Assembly: GCA_008694505.1 (NCBI GenBank)
Contig: VZDJ01007753.1
Location: 11,810,579-11,874,578 of the forward strand
Direction: 5' to 3'
Length of the DNA stretch: 64,000 nucleotides
Source of the DNA: Cyanoderma ruficeps
Taxonomy: Eukaryota > Chordata > Aves > Passeriformes > Timaliidae
In this document: positions 1 to 11,185 of the stretch, in pieces
Layout: every line of letters starts with the position of its first letter
Numbering within the stretch: position 1 is the first letter of the stretch
Position numbers and translations under genes: made by a program
The notes under the pieces: generated by a model
What the model was told of the DNA's origin: nothing
Database searches by the model: none
What the model saw: only the letters and a program-made list of their open reading frames with translations

Positions 1-1019
1 AAAGGGAACTGCTTTGCTCACCCCTGTCAGGCATCCATGCAAAAACAAGCCCTGCTCAGCCTCGTTCCAGAAGAACCCAGACCCATGGACCTACATCATG
101 CCAGGCATACAGGGAAGAAGTGCCAGAGCAACCAGTATAGCTATTTACACACTAATATCACATTTTCCTATTGGGACATTTTCATAGAGCTTGGATTGAC
201 TTTACTCCCAGTGTGATGCCACCACTGGCTTTCAGCTGCTGCTCCCTTTTCTTTTGAAATTCTCCTGAGGAAGAATTCTCAGCAAACTTCTTGGTTTTAA
301 TGAAATCTGTGGGCTAAATGAGGCCATTCCCTGTTTTTCCCCACTGGGGAACTAATTTCTGCCAGACTCAACACTCTTAGCTGTATTCTTGGCTTTCAGG
401 ACCCACTCAGTTACCCTCATAACTTGTCCTTGGCCAGGACCCACTGGCCTCTTACGTGTTAATGCATGTACATGGTCAGTGCTACAGACCATGGTTTATC
501 TGCTGCAGGCTCCTAATATCTCCACGTCTGTGGGATGTGCAGTCAGCCAGGTTTTCACTCAAAAGTCTACATCAGTCTCATTCACATTGCCTGGGGCAAT
601 ATTTGCATCAGATTTTCTCTAGAAAAACCTCAGCTGTTCCATTTGATTTTTGCAGAGTCCAGACAGGCTGGACTTACACAGTCCAGATTTATGAATTTCT
701 CACAAGGACTGTGCTGTTTCCTGGCTAATGTCTGAAAAGGACAGCCGGGGTCAGACAGCACTTTCTCTTTACACTGAAAGTCATTAAAATCCAACAGAAT
801 AGACAAAAGGCTGGATCAGTGCTGGTCCTTTTGTCACTCCCTTGTGAAGTGTCTGGGGGGTGATTCAGTTGCACACTCGTGGGGTTTTGGTGCTGTGCAA
901 AACACACTAAGGTCTCTCAGTGTGGTACAGGTACCCAAACACTGAGGAGCAGCACAGGGGTACAGGGAGTGTAAATGGAGGCATCCCGGGCCAGGTGGCA
1001 TGCAGTTGGCTCAATGCTT
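1..1019. other. Intronic sequence, nothing recognised
   Basis: This stretch has no convincing exon. A small inverted repeat lies at 656-674 (AGTCCAG with CTGGACT). It lies 3' of the integrase fossil in the fossil's own orientation and could include its lost 3' end, but I see no LTR signature. Confidence 0.4.
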
Positions 1020-1760
1020 TCAGCACCAGCCAAGCTTCTCCTTCCTATCATCCTTAGGATGCTGGATACCTCCTATTGCTTTTACTAGCATCTGACAAAC
1101 CTGTTGAAATACTCCAGCATCAAGGTCTCTGCCCTGTTGCATGCTCTTTGTGTCTTGGTCCCCAAATATGGTGAAAAACTCAGCCCTTAGAAGCTTGGTT
1201 GCTATCACAGCCTCTTGGTTCCTTTTTGGGTAAACTTCAGGTCATTTTCTAAAGAAATCCATAGCTACCAACAAATATTGTCTGGCAGATCCTGTCTCAG
1301 GCAAAGGCCCAACAACTTCAACAGCAATGAATTGCAGTAAGGTCCCCAGGAGACACTGCTCAGTGTGGGTTTGTCCCCATCTTTGGGGACCCACTTTAGG
1401 AGTACAATACATGCAAGAAAAGCATTACACCTCCTTGTAGTAATTTTCCATCATCTGTCCGCATTTTCCTCCAAACTGGTTCTCTTGTGGCTTGATTAAA
1501 GACTTTGCAACTTCAAGACATCATAGCAAAACATCAGAACCTCTTTTTTGAGTGTTTTGGTGATAATGAGCTCTCACGAGTGCATTTCCCATCTCCTGTA
1601 CAACATTTCATCTTTAAATTCCAAGCCTTCCCACCAAGACCAAAGGGCTTTTGCCTTGCTAGTCAGAAAATAGTCAAAAAGCAGACAAGGTTGCCAAGTA
1701 AGGGTTTGGTTTTTTTTAGTCACACCTTGTTTGACATCAGGAGCCTTTTTGAGGAACACT
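1020..1760 (-). pseudogene. Decayed Ty3/gypsy-like retrotransposon pol (linker and integrase) fragment
   Basis: Minus-strand translation shows an order typical of gypsy-class integrases. First comes the tryptophan-rich lead-in ending MLYRRWE (about 1590-1660), then a degenerate zinc-binding segment with closely spaced cysteines (about 1400-1440), then the start of the catalytic core with GPLPET (1293-1310). The core continues with recognisable spacing to about 1030. The copy is dead: an in-frame TGA at 1242-1244, a TAA at 1425-1427, and a frameshift near 1500. No LTRs, gag or reverse transcriptase were recognised around it. The resemblance is to metazoan Ty3/gypsy elements rather than gamma- or class III retroviral integrases. 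The family is inferred from memory, and the fold is clearer than the family. Confidence 0.7.
1388..1621. repeat. Left member of a 235-bp direct repeat pair
   Basis: This is the part of the gypsy-like fragment that recurs at 3066-3321. Both members begin near CACTTTAG and end at CTTTAAATTCCA on the plus strand. Confidence 0.85.
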
Positions 1761-3065
1761 CCCTCTTAGTTGCATGAACCCTACTCTTGCAAACTTACAC
1801 TTACAGATGAAATAGGAGAGTTGAGGAGAGTTTTCATCCCTGCACACTGTGGAAGAAGGAGGTAAAAAAGGATGCAGTCTCCGTTTTTCCTTGCTGCCCT
1901 GCTGAGGGAGATGTCTGCACAAAAAGATGCCTTTGAACAAGGCACTGGTAGAACTAGTCTTTGGTGATTGTGCTCTTGTGTCAATGCTGTTCCAACCCCA
2001 CAGGCACCCCCAGCTGTGTTCAATGGAAGCTGTTTCGGCCCTGAAAATGCCTGGATGCTCTCCTTTCACTGTTGGGGTAGCTTTCCCTTCTCACAAAGGC
2101 CATGTGGAGCTTTTGTAATCCTGGCAAGTCTGCAGCTGAGCCTTCAGGAACAGGATCAGTGCCCTTCAAGGCCAGACCAGCTGACGGTTCCATGCTCCCT
2201 TCCCTGACACTGGGAAAGCACTGCCCCTTTGCTCCTGGCTGAATTTGCCCAGGGTGCACGTTAGGCCTCTCATCAGCAGTTCACCTTGCTCTTGGTTCAA
2301 TTTAGCTTGGCCCCCTGGAGCTCATGACAGCCTGTTTAAAAAACATCATTGGTTCCCATTAGAGGGCTCACCCCACTCCAGGACATCCCAGCTGTACCAC
2401 AGGGATTGGGGGGCTGCCTGTTGTCCTGGTCTCTTGAGGCAGGGCTCCTGTACACAGGGGATGGGAGACCCACACTACAGTATTTTATGGACTTGTGCTA
2501 ACATGAAAGCCATTTTCACCTCCAGATATTCACGTGGAAACCAAAATGAACCTAGTAAGGCACATCCCAGATATTATCGAGTAATGGTAAGACACAAGCA
2601 CCCTCTGGCTAATGTATCACACAGAAAAGCTCTTGCTGGCCTTCTTTTCTAACCAGGACAGCTGATGAGGTCCAAAAACTGTGTGGAAGCTCAAAGAGAA
2701 GCTCAGGGCCTGCCCACAGAGGCAGGCGCCACAAACAGATTGCCCAAACCCCTTTCTTTCACATGAGCCATGTTTTTGAAGGAGAACACTGCAGGCTGAA
2801 AGTCCTGGTGCTGACTGACCAGGTCCCAGACACAGTGATGTACGTGCTCAGTGTTAGTTCATCTCCCACCTTGGCTATGCTGAGCAGTTTCCTGGACCCC
2901 AGCACCCTGGTCTTCTGCATGCATTTTTTGCCAGCAAGGACACTGTCCTCAGTCCTGCCCCTCCCTCAGACCCTTGCAAGGGTGAGGGCTACATGTTGGA
3001 CTGTCCCATCATCTCCCTCTCTGGTTTCCATAACCAACTGCAGCAGAGTTTCTCCTCATCTTTGG
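1761..3065. other. Unassigned sequence between the two gypsy-like fragments
   Basis: Several short open frames occur on both strands but none is recognisable. By position it could contain more of the element upstream of integrase. I could not identify reverse transcriptase, RNase H or gag motifs in it. Confidence 0.35.
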
Positions 3066-3321
3066 CAACCCACTTTAGAAATACAATACATGCAAGAAAA
3101 GCATTACACCTCCTTGTAGTAATTTTCCATCATCTGTCTGCATTTTCCTCCAAACCGGTTCTCTCATGGCATGACTAAAGACTTTGCAACTTCAAGACAT
3201 CATAGCAAAACATCAGAACCTCTTTTTTGAGTGTTTTGATGATGATGAACTCTCACGAGTGCTTGTCACACACTGTTTTATTTTCCCATCTCCTGTACAA
3301 CATTTCATCTTTAAATTCCAC
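3066..3321 (-). pseudogene. Second copy of the gypsy-like integrase zinc-finger segment
   Basis: This segment repeats 1388-1621 in the same orientation, offset by about 1679 bp over most of its length. By eye the first 180 bp differ at roughly ten positions. The copy carries an extra segment of about 20 bp near 3263-3284. It shares the TAA stop seen in the first copy (here 3104-3106), and similarity stops fairly sharply on both sides. A local duplication of already dead sequence explains the shared stop better than two independent insertions. Confidence 0.75.
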
Positions 3322-6300
3322 ACCTGAATGAGCACCTGTGATGCCTGTAAATTACACAGGTGATAAATCCCTCTCCTGCTACTTGGCTATACCCATTGCC
3401 CACCCTCTGAGGTGGACTGCTGACAAATGGAGACAAAGGTTGTTCAACCAAGAACTCAAATTTTTACCACCCAGGCCAAGGAAAAGGGGATTTCCAGGAC
3501 AACCGGCCACAAAATCAAACTGATTAAAGGCTGCAAGGGAACAGCAGGGTTCTCTGGGTACCAACTTAGTATCCAAGCCTAGGCTTTAGTATAGCTTCAA
3601 CTCTAACTTAAAACCAGCATCACCCAGCTTTGCATGTGCAGCTACAGGTCCCTCTGTTTCCTGAGCTGACTTTGGGCCTTTCAGCAGATTTTTATGAGTC
3701 TCTGTCCTGACCAGTCATATATTTATATACAACTTAGTTACCATTCATATTTATATATACTATTTATATTTATATATATTTATAACAACCCTCTTTGTGG
3801 CTATTTCCCCTCCCCAACAGAGCCACAGTTAACTGAGTCCCTGCACTTATGTTTGATGTTGCAGCCAATACCCCATTGCTTTCTAGCCTTCATAAGTCCC
3901 TTTTTCTAATAGCTTGAAGTGGTATGAACTGGATGGAAATACTCATTTCTCTAGCACAAGACCTCATACCTATATAAAGCAATCAGCTTCCCTCTCTTCC
4001 AGTAGCAGCTTTTCAACTTCTGTTCAAGAGCTGAAATGCAATATTTAAGCTCTGCCATAAATCCCACAGCTTCATGGAGTGTTTCTGGCCTTCTGCACAA
4101 TCTGTCTAACTGTCTAGCAATTGGTCCATAGGCTGTTTATCTTGGAAGTCCTCACTGGAGATGTGAGAAACACAAAATGTCTGCAGGTCCTCTGCCAATT
4201 TAGGTAGGTTGTTCTTCCTCTTGCCTTCTAGCATTTGGCTGTGTCCTGTCTAGCTCAGACTGATATCTGGCTCCAATCTGCCTACCAAGGTTCAGACCAA
4301 ATCTTGATAAGCCAGGTTGTGTCTATAGTGCAGTGCTTCTCAGCTCTCAGCTATGGGTCCTTGCCACAGCTGTGTTCCTGACTCCAGGAAGAGGCCTGGG
4401 CATGCACCATCCCAGGGAAGGCTGGAAAGGAACTGCACGGTGCTCCAGAAGGTCTTTCTGCCTCATGAACTGTAGACCAGCGCTGTGGCCCAGGCTCTAG
4501 TGCATACCCTGCCCCACTGTTTGGCCTCACGCTCTCCTCTGGGAACAAGCTCTGCAGAACCAGGCTCTGCCCAGTTCCTCTTTCCAGCCAGCCTCACAGT
4601 GGGATGGATATGCATCAGCCTCCCATGCAGTATTTCTTGAGTGGCATTTCTGGGTCAGGAAAAACCTCATGCTGTGGACTTGTGCACACACACTGGAAAG
4701 GACCAGTCTCATAGGTGACCCCTGCCCACTTGGCAGACCCAACAGCCTGAGACCAGCTCCATGGCCAGCAGGCTGGTACTCCTGTGAGCCTGTGGTGTAA
4801 TTTTTAAAATGCTTTTCTTTTCTTTTCTTTCAGAAAGCTTGCTGTGCCACAGGTCTCATATTAAGTTTTGGGCTGAGCAATATTTTCCTGTTTCCCCTGT
4901 TTTGTAAAACAACTTCAGGCCTGTGTAACACACATTCCTCAACACCTTACGGTCAGGGTCTTGTAGATGGACTTTCAGATCTCTCTGAGCCCTGTTCCAG
5001 AACAGAGTCATTCTCTGATGGCTTTTGACACTTTCTGGGAAAATTCTCGATATTGCACTCTTTCCTTGTGCATACTGTACAACTTTGGTTTGTTTTAATT
5101 TAATTCTGGTGTGAATTCCTTTCGCTTCCCACTGCTCCTGAATAGATTAGATATCTGCAAGCACTTTTGTTATCTGATCTCTCTTGCATCAAAAGAATGA
5201 ATACAGTTCCCCATTTCCCTTTTTGAAACAGCATCCTACCCTAAAACCGATGTTACTGCTCCCAAGTGAAGCAGTCAGTCAATATCCAAAGTCCTCAGAG
5301 GACTGCTTCCACTACAGGGAGGAACTGATGCAACACGAGATATTTCTTTTAGGCAGCAGTGCTTGTGCCTAGAGCTCAGATCAGGAACAACAGCAATCAG
5401 ATAGGAGTTATACTGAGACCTTACAAATTCATTTTATTTTCCCCTGACACCAGTCAGCCCCAAAGCATTTGTTCTCTTCCTCAGTTTCCTCATTTCCCAA
5501 ATAGCACTTCCCTGATGGGCCTTGATGCTGTTGACTCCCTGCCCCTTTGGTTGTGTAGGGTTTTCAGGCTTCCACTGAATAAAGGCGGCTGTTGTCTTAA
5601 GTCCCACAGAGTTTGCACCCGGGCTCAGTGTACAGTATACAGCCTGTTGGTGAGTAAATCAGCTTACCTTTCAGCCTCCAGCACCAGCTCACCCACTACA
5701 GCTAATGAACCCAGTTCTTGCTAATAAAGAATATATTTAGAAATAATACTGATTCAACCATCTGTTTCCAATAAGCAAGAGATTGTAAAATATGTAAGAT
5801 GTAAAAATAATAAAAGATGTAAAAATAATAACACTTAAACATCATCTTCATTTAAAAAACTTGCTAGATACAAACAGGCTTAAATAGACATTTAATACTG
5901 AGTTGGGTAATGCAACAGTCTTCATTCAGTGCAGATGAGAGACCACGATATACCAACTTGTCATGACTAAGTCCTGCTGGGACCTGAAGACAGCAGCTAC
6001 AAAATGTTGAATCACCGCTATTCTCAAGGGAGATATAAAGAATTTAATACTGGTGGGTTCATACTTAGATAGTTCATAAAATCAGCTGCAGACCAACTTC
6101 CATAATAATGCTGAGTCTGTCACTGCTTATTACCCATTCAAGGTATCCCCTCTTCTGCTTCCCCTGCCTTTCCTCATTCATCTCTTCTCTTTCCTCTCTC
6201 CATCCTTTTACCCTGTTTCTCACTGATTCCTCTCTTTGACCAAAAATTGACCTTAGAATTATCATGGTGATCACAATTACTCTTTCACATTCTGTCTTCT

Positions 6301-7100
6301 TAAGTGACAGTCAAAATATGAAGATGATTTGCAAGCATGAATGAAAAATACGGCCAAGCAGATTCACCAGTATGTATAATAACGTTGAATCATCTGAACT
6401 TACACAGAAAATAAAGTGAAGGTCATTTATTTATTATATGTAAGTAGCCTTCCTTCTTTACTTATGAACTTTCCTTTACAAGTTGAGGCTGCTGACACAC
6501 ATGTAACGATGATAAACTGCTCTGACATTTTATTAATATGAAATACTCCCATCCATCTCTTAGTAAATGTTTCTCAAGTCACAGGGGTCCTATATCAGCT
6601 GCATTACCACTCAGGCTTCTCCTAATCTAGAACTATCTTTTTTTTCTATTTGAAAATGTGTCTATATAAAGATATTAGGCTTGTGCTTTCCAACATGACT
6701 AACAATTGCGATGGGATTTTTTTTTTTTCAGATGTGTAGGAGGAGTACCTCAGAGACATATGACAAACAGAGATTGCTCAGCATTTTCTGAAACGCACAA
6801 CTCATATCTTGTGTTGGCCAACATAGGTTGCCTACACTGATGAGTTGCTTTTTCAAGATTTGACCATTAACGTGGATTGGCAGGTTGAGCCTATTTTACA
6901 TACCGAAAAACCCGAGGATATGAGAACACGCTGATTGCTTGCAGCTTTTTGCACAGAATAAGGATATGACTGTCAAGAAACCTAAGTTAAATCTGCTACA
7001 AAATCACACACGGGACCTCTGCTCTCTGAGTTTCTGACTCCAGCAGTGGCTCCTTCTCAAGCCGGCTGAGTGCCTCTTTCTGCCAGAGCCACGGCCCTGC
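3322..7100. other. Intron 1 filler: AT-rich tracts and minor simple repeats
   Basis: No exon is recognised. There is an AT-rich TATATT-type low-complexity tract at 3718-3783, a TTTTC-rich tract at 4805-4832, and a short imperfect tandem of AGATGTAAAAATAATA at 5797-5830. The rest is unremarkable intronic DNA. Confidence 0.4.
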
Positions 7101-7119
7101 GAAGGTCACACTGATGCCA

Positions 7120-7275
7120 CTGAGCGGCCACAGCTTCACCTTGCACAAGCCACGCGAGTATTCCAAGTGTCAGTTTTTCCAACTGTAAAATGAGAATAAC
7201 AGCCTCTTACTGCCCCGAGGCACATTCACACTTTTAACCTGAGGATTGCTAAACTACAAAAATGCCCTGAACAAA
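7120..7275 (+). mobile_element. MIR-type CORE-SINE fragment
   Basis: The segment includes a close match to the MIR core. It reads CACCTTGCACAAG, then GTCAGTTTTTCCAACTGTAA, then AAATGAGAATAACAG, then a gapped TTAACCTGAGGATTG. These fit, in order, the region of MIR that begins with the GACCTTGGGCAAG box and the CAGTTT..CTGTAAAATG box. The copy is diverged, as expected of an ancient amniote SINE. Confidence 0.7.
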
Positions 7276-8199
7276 TAATAAAGCATCTCAAGAACTCCAG
7301 GGAGCAAAACTGGCTAAAAGGCCGGGAACTAGGGTGACTGAATAGACAGGTCTGGAGATTTCCTTTAGCAGCAGACCTTGGCTCCGAGCCTCTCAGACAC
7401 CACCTCCCTCTTACAGGGAAAGTCATCATGGCTTTGAACGCAGGGCTCGGAAAATGAATAAATGCTCACGATCTGAGGGATTGGAGTCTTCACGTTAGCT
7501 CCCCTAAAACCGTGGGTGCATTTAACTTGGGAGGTTAGAAACCACAGCCAAAGAAATCTCTTTTGATTCACAACTTGTTTTGAGCAGTCACCCATGAAGC
7601 AGCCAGTGAATCACTCCAGCCAGTTAGTCATGCAACCACACTGAACGTACACTCAAAAGGCTGCACAAAATAAACAGCCTGCAGCTCCAGATAACACACA
7701 CACAGCTCATTTGTGCTATCTGGCATCAGCTTAGATTGTTAATAGGACTCCTACACCAAACCCTTAGGAAAAGAACACACTCAAATAAGCATCTCCAAAT
7801 CTCTCTCTCCATCAGTATTTTTCTCGTCTGCTTTGCTCTGCGTCGCTTTCGAAATAATTAAGACTAGTAAAAGTTTTAAGACTCTTTCTCTTTCCGCACC
7901 TTTTTGTTGCTGGTAACGTCCTGCTGGGTTTACAGGCGTGCGCTGCTGAAGTGTAGGGCTAACGCGGAGTTAATTCCGATCAGCAGCGGACAAGTCGAAA
8001 ATAAACAGCTCCAGTGCGAAAAGAAATCTTCCTGCAAGGAGGCAGCGGCAGGGATACCGGGGGAGGGAGTCTCACGGTCCTTTGACACATGAGTGTTATA
8101 AACAGCTCGGGTATGGAATCCTATAAAAGCCTCCAGCCTGATCCACCGTCCAATTCGAGAGAAGCGCAAAACACTTTTCGGAAAGAGCCTCAAATAAAC

Positions 8200-9320
8200 C
8201 TTCCTGCGCGGCCCTAGGGGTAAGGAACGTGAGCCCTACCTTCGCGTCTGGGTCCCTGAGGAAATCCCGCAGGTTTCCGCGGAGGAGATCCCGCACCTCC
8301 GAGTGTCTGTTCAAACAGAGGCTTAGCCAAACTCCTGGCGAGAGCTCCCTCCCCTCCCTGGGAGGGTGCCGGAACCCTTGAATGGCAGATCTGGTGGCCC
8401 TATTGTGGAAAAGAGAGGGCTATTGCCAGGGCGGCGTCAGCAGCACGCCGGGAACCGGCGGCCGAGCCTCACCGGGCAGCTGGTCCCACATCAGCGGGAG
8501 GGAAAGGCCGGCTCTGCCGCCCTGCTCCCTGAAGCTCGCCTCGCCTCTCCGCCCTCCTGGCTCCGCTTGCCGGCTCCTGCTCCCTGATGCCAGCTTGGAT
8601 CGCGTCCCCTCTTGTCCCCTTCGCCCGCTTTCCCAGTCGCGCCTGCCTCCCGCGCACTTCTCCCCTTTAATACCCCATAGTTGCTCCCCGCGGGGATCAG
8701 CATCTCCCCACCCCGGCGGAGAGGTGCGGGGGAGGCCGCGCACCCCGCCTGCCTCCCCGCCTGCGCCCTTAGACGCGGCGAAGGAGCCCGAGCAGGAGCC
8801 GGGAGCCGAGATCAAAGCCAAGGAGAGAGGGAAGGGACGGCAGGACCAAAGGGCCGCCAAAGCTAGGGACACCACTGCCCAAGTCCTCTGCGCTCCGGGA
8901 TCTCGGCGGGCGAGGGGCAGGGACCGCCATCCTCCTCCTGGCACAGCCGTTCCTGCGGAGATCCTTAGGGCGGCCCGGACACGGCACTGCCCGAGGTGGG
9001 AGAGCCCTGCGGGAGCCCCGAGAGGAGTGGACGGCCCCCGTTACCCCGTTCCGCTCCGGGCATGGGGCTGCGGCGGCAGCCAGGGGAAGGAGGCGGACAC
9101 CGCCGGCCCTCCCCGGAGCAAAGCGAACTCCGCAGAGCCCTTGAACGTCGGCGGGGGCTCCGTGCGGCGCCGCGGGGAGCCCCCAGCGCCTGGCAGCGAG
9201 CGGTCTCTCGCGGGAGGCGGAGAGGGACCGCCAGCGAGCTCGTTCCTGCCGTGCCTGCAGCTTACATTACATCAGGGAAGGAGGAGGAGGAGGAGAAATC
9301 CATTAAAAGTGTCAATTTAA
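8200..9320. promoter_or_regulatory. Intronic CpG island with an upstream plus-strand TATA box
   Basis: GC- and CpG-dense sequence begins abruptly near 8200 and ends near 9320, flanked by AT-rich DNA on both sides. A consensus TATAAAAG lies at 8122-8129 on the plus strand, just before the block, and a donor-like GGG|GTAAGG at 8220. It may be an antisense or alternative promoter inside ALX4 intron 1, or simply part of the larger CpG-rich domain. The 312-codon open frame inside it (8382-9320, plus) is Arg/Pro/Gly/Ala-rich and resembles no protein I know. Confidence 0.6.
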
Positions 9321-9359
9321 AAAGCACGCAGCGAGCCTCCGATCCCTACAGCAGTGGCT

Positions 9360-9480
9360 TTCTGTACTTCTAATAATAACGCACTTACGGCCGCACTTTT
9401 TATTTGCTAGCTAAATTTAAAAAAATTGTCGTTATTTGCATAACGCGGTACTTAAAGAATTTCCTCTGTTAGAGAAAGCC
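9360..9480. promoter_or_regulatory. AT-rich islet with a perfect octamer motif
   Basis: This short AT-rich stretch lies just beyond the right edge of the 8.2-9.3 kb CpG island. It contains TAATAATAA, CTTTTTATTTG and a perfect POU octamer ATTTGCAT at 9434-9441. The combination is typical of homeodomain/POU enhancers, but function is inferred from motifs only. Confidence 0.3.
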
Positions 9481-9737
9481 GTTTCCTTTCTCCTGTTTCC
9501 TTTGAGCAAATATCCCCATTACATTCGCCTTCACTCCCAAAAGGATTTTGTTCCAGCCGGTATTTCTAGACAGCAACACACCTATCCATTTCTGTGTGTA
9601 TAGGGGTATTTGAATACATATGTTTCAAGAAATATAACTTACTTCAGCTCCACGCAGTAGAAATAGCAAATCAGATTACTACAGCACATAAATCATCAGA
9701 AAGCTTTTTCCACTCCTAAGCCAAGATATATAACCTG

Positions 9738-9800
9738 TTCTCAGGACTAGATGATCTTGAAGATCTCCCCCAGCCTTGACGATTCACTGATTCTACGACT
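9738..9800 (+). mobile_element. CR1 LINE, 3'-terminal fragment
   Basis: GGACTAGATGATCTTGAAGA followed by a pyrimidine-rich CAGCCTTGACGATTC and then GATTCTACGAC is the characteristic 3' tail of avian CR1 elements (octamer repeat related to GATTCTAT). Only about 60 bp is present, which is consistent with the strong 5' truncation typical of CR1. Confidence 0.75.
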
Positions 9801-10435
9801 TTTATTTAAGAATTCGGCTTTCGCTGCCCGTGCCGGTTTGCGGGATAACCCGTGCCCCTCCTGTCCGCGGTAGGGAACACGGCGTAAGCAGTGCGAGGCT
9901 GCCGGCCCGTCGCAGCGCCGGGGCAGCGGGCACAGGAGGAGCCGTGCCGGGAACCCCATAGGGCCAGGCCGGCAGCCGCCACTGCGAGGGAGCCCGGCCG
10001 AGAGCCAGGGCCGCCCGGTGCCGCTGTCCCTGCCAGAAACCGGGCTGGAAGCGCTTCGGCGCTTGCCGTCCGTGTCCTCCGTATATTTACGACCGCAGCT
10101 CTCCCTGGCCTATATTTATCCGTACAATGCAGTGGAAGGTCTTAGATCTAGAAATAGAAGCCGAGAGCAATAGATGGCAGGCTCGGGCTTTTTATAACTC
10201 AAAAAGACTTGTTTATTAAAGAAATAAAATGAAATTAAACTACTAAAAAAAGGAGGGGACAGCCTGTCCCTCCGGCCCTCGGAGTGTGCGCCATGCCCGC
10301 CGTGCCCCGCCGGCCCGGCCCCCGCCGCAGCGCCCGGCCACTCGGCTCCTGGCTGGCCCGGGCCTCCACGGCCACCGGGGAAAGGCGGAGGCGAGGGCTC
10401 CGGGGCGGCCGTGCGGGGAGCAGCACGCCCCAGGA

Positions 10436-10473
10436 GGGGACCGGGTCGGGCGGGGACCGGGCCGGGCGATGGG
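10436..10473 (+). other. Potential G-quadruplex tract
   Basis: Seven runs of three or four G occur within 38 bases, separated by loops of one to four bases. This exceeds the usual four-run G-quadruplex pattern. It lies on the strand opposite to the ALX4 sense strand, in intron 1. Confidence 0.6.
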
Positions 10474-11079
10474 TCCGCCGCAACGACGGGCGCGGGGGAA
10501 GCCGGCCGCCTGAATATCGCCTGGCAGGGGAGCCTACCTGCTGGTTGGCCTCGGTTTGTTTGGTTGTTTTGGTTTTTTTTTTTTTTTCCCTCTTTTCTGG
10601 GGGTTTTGTTGTTTTTAAAATTGAGGGGTTTACAGGCACGGCGCTCCACCACTCCAGCATCCTGCTCAGGCCCGGACAACAGGGGACGCGGGAAGGCAGC
10701 GGTCCCCTCCGCGCTCCTTCACCTCTGCACAAGGCTCACGGCAGCACCAGCACCGTAGCTGTGGCGGGGTGTCGGAGGGAAGCAGTGGGGCTGTCGCCTG
10801 TCCCCGGATTCCCACGCAAACCTCTCCGGGAAGGTCTCCTCAGCCGCCTTGAGCGCCCTGTGCGCGCTGCCTGACCGCGCCGGTGCCCGCTGCAGGGAAC
10901 GAGGGCGGCTTTCTCTTCCCCCGTGCTCACCCCGCCGGGGGGATCTACCCCGACATGGAGGTTTCCCCGTCCCTTCAGCCCTACTGGGGTTCCTCGGGCA
11001 CAGCTCCTGCGCCCGACGCGGTGGTCCCGCGGTTTGGTAAAAGGCGGAGAGGCGCCTACGGATGTTGCAGTCGTTCCGC

Positions 11080-11185
11080 GAAACCCCGATCTGTCTGTTA
11101 TTAGCGAGTCTCTCTCTCCAACCATTAAGCACCATTATTATCACTTTTGCTATTAATTATCCTTGCCGAACCATGTGTCTCTCAT
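11080..11185. promoter_or_regulatory. TAAT-rich islet between CpG blocks
   Basis: An AT-rich stretch with CCATTAAGCACC, CATTATTATCAC and CTATTAATTATCC sits between two GC-rich blocks in intron 1, about 2 kb from the exon 1 donor. It is a candidate homeodomain-bound element, with no direct evidence of function. Confidence 0.3.

Noticed and set aside
8382..9320. 312-codon plus-strand open frame as a protein gene
   Set aside because: It lies in a CpG island where stops are rare. The residues are mostly Arg, Pro, Gly and Ala, with no domain, and the start context is weak. Kept only as a possible transcript.
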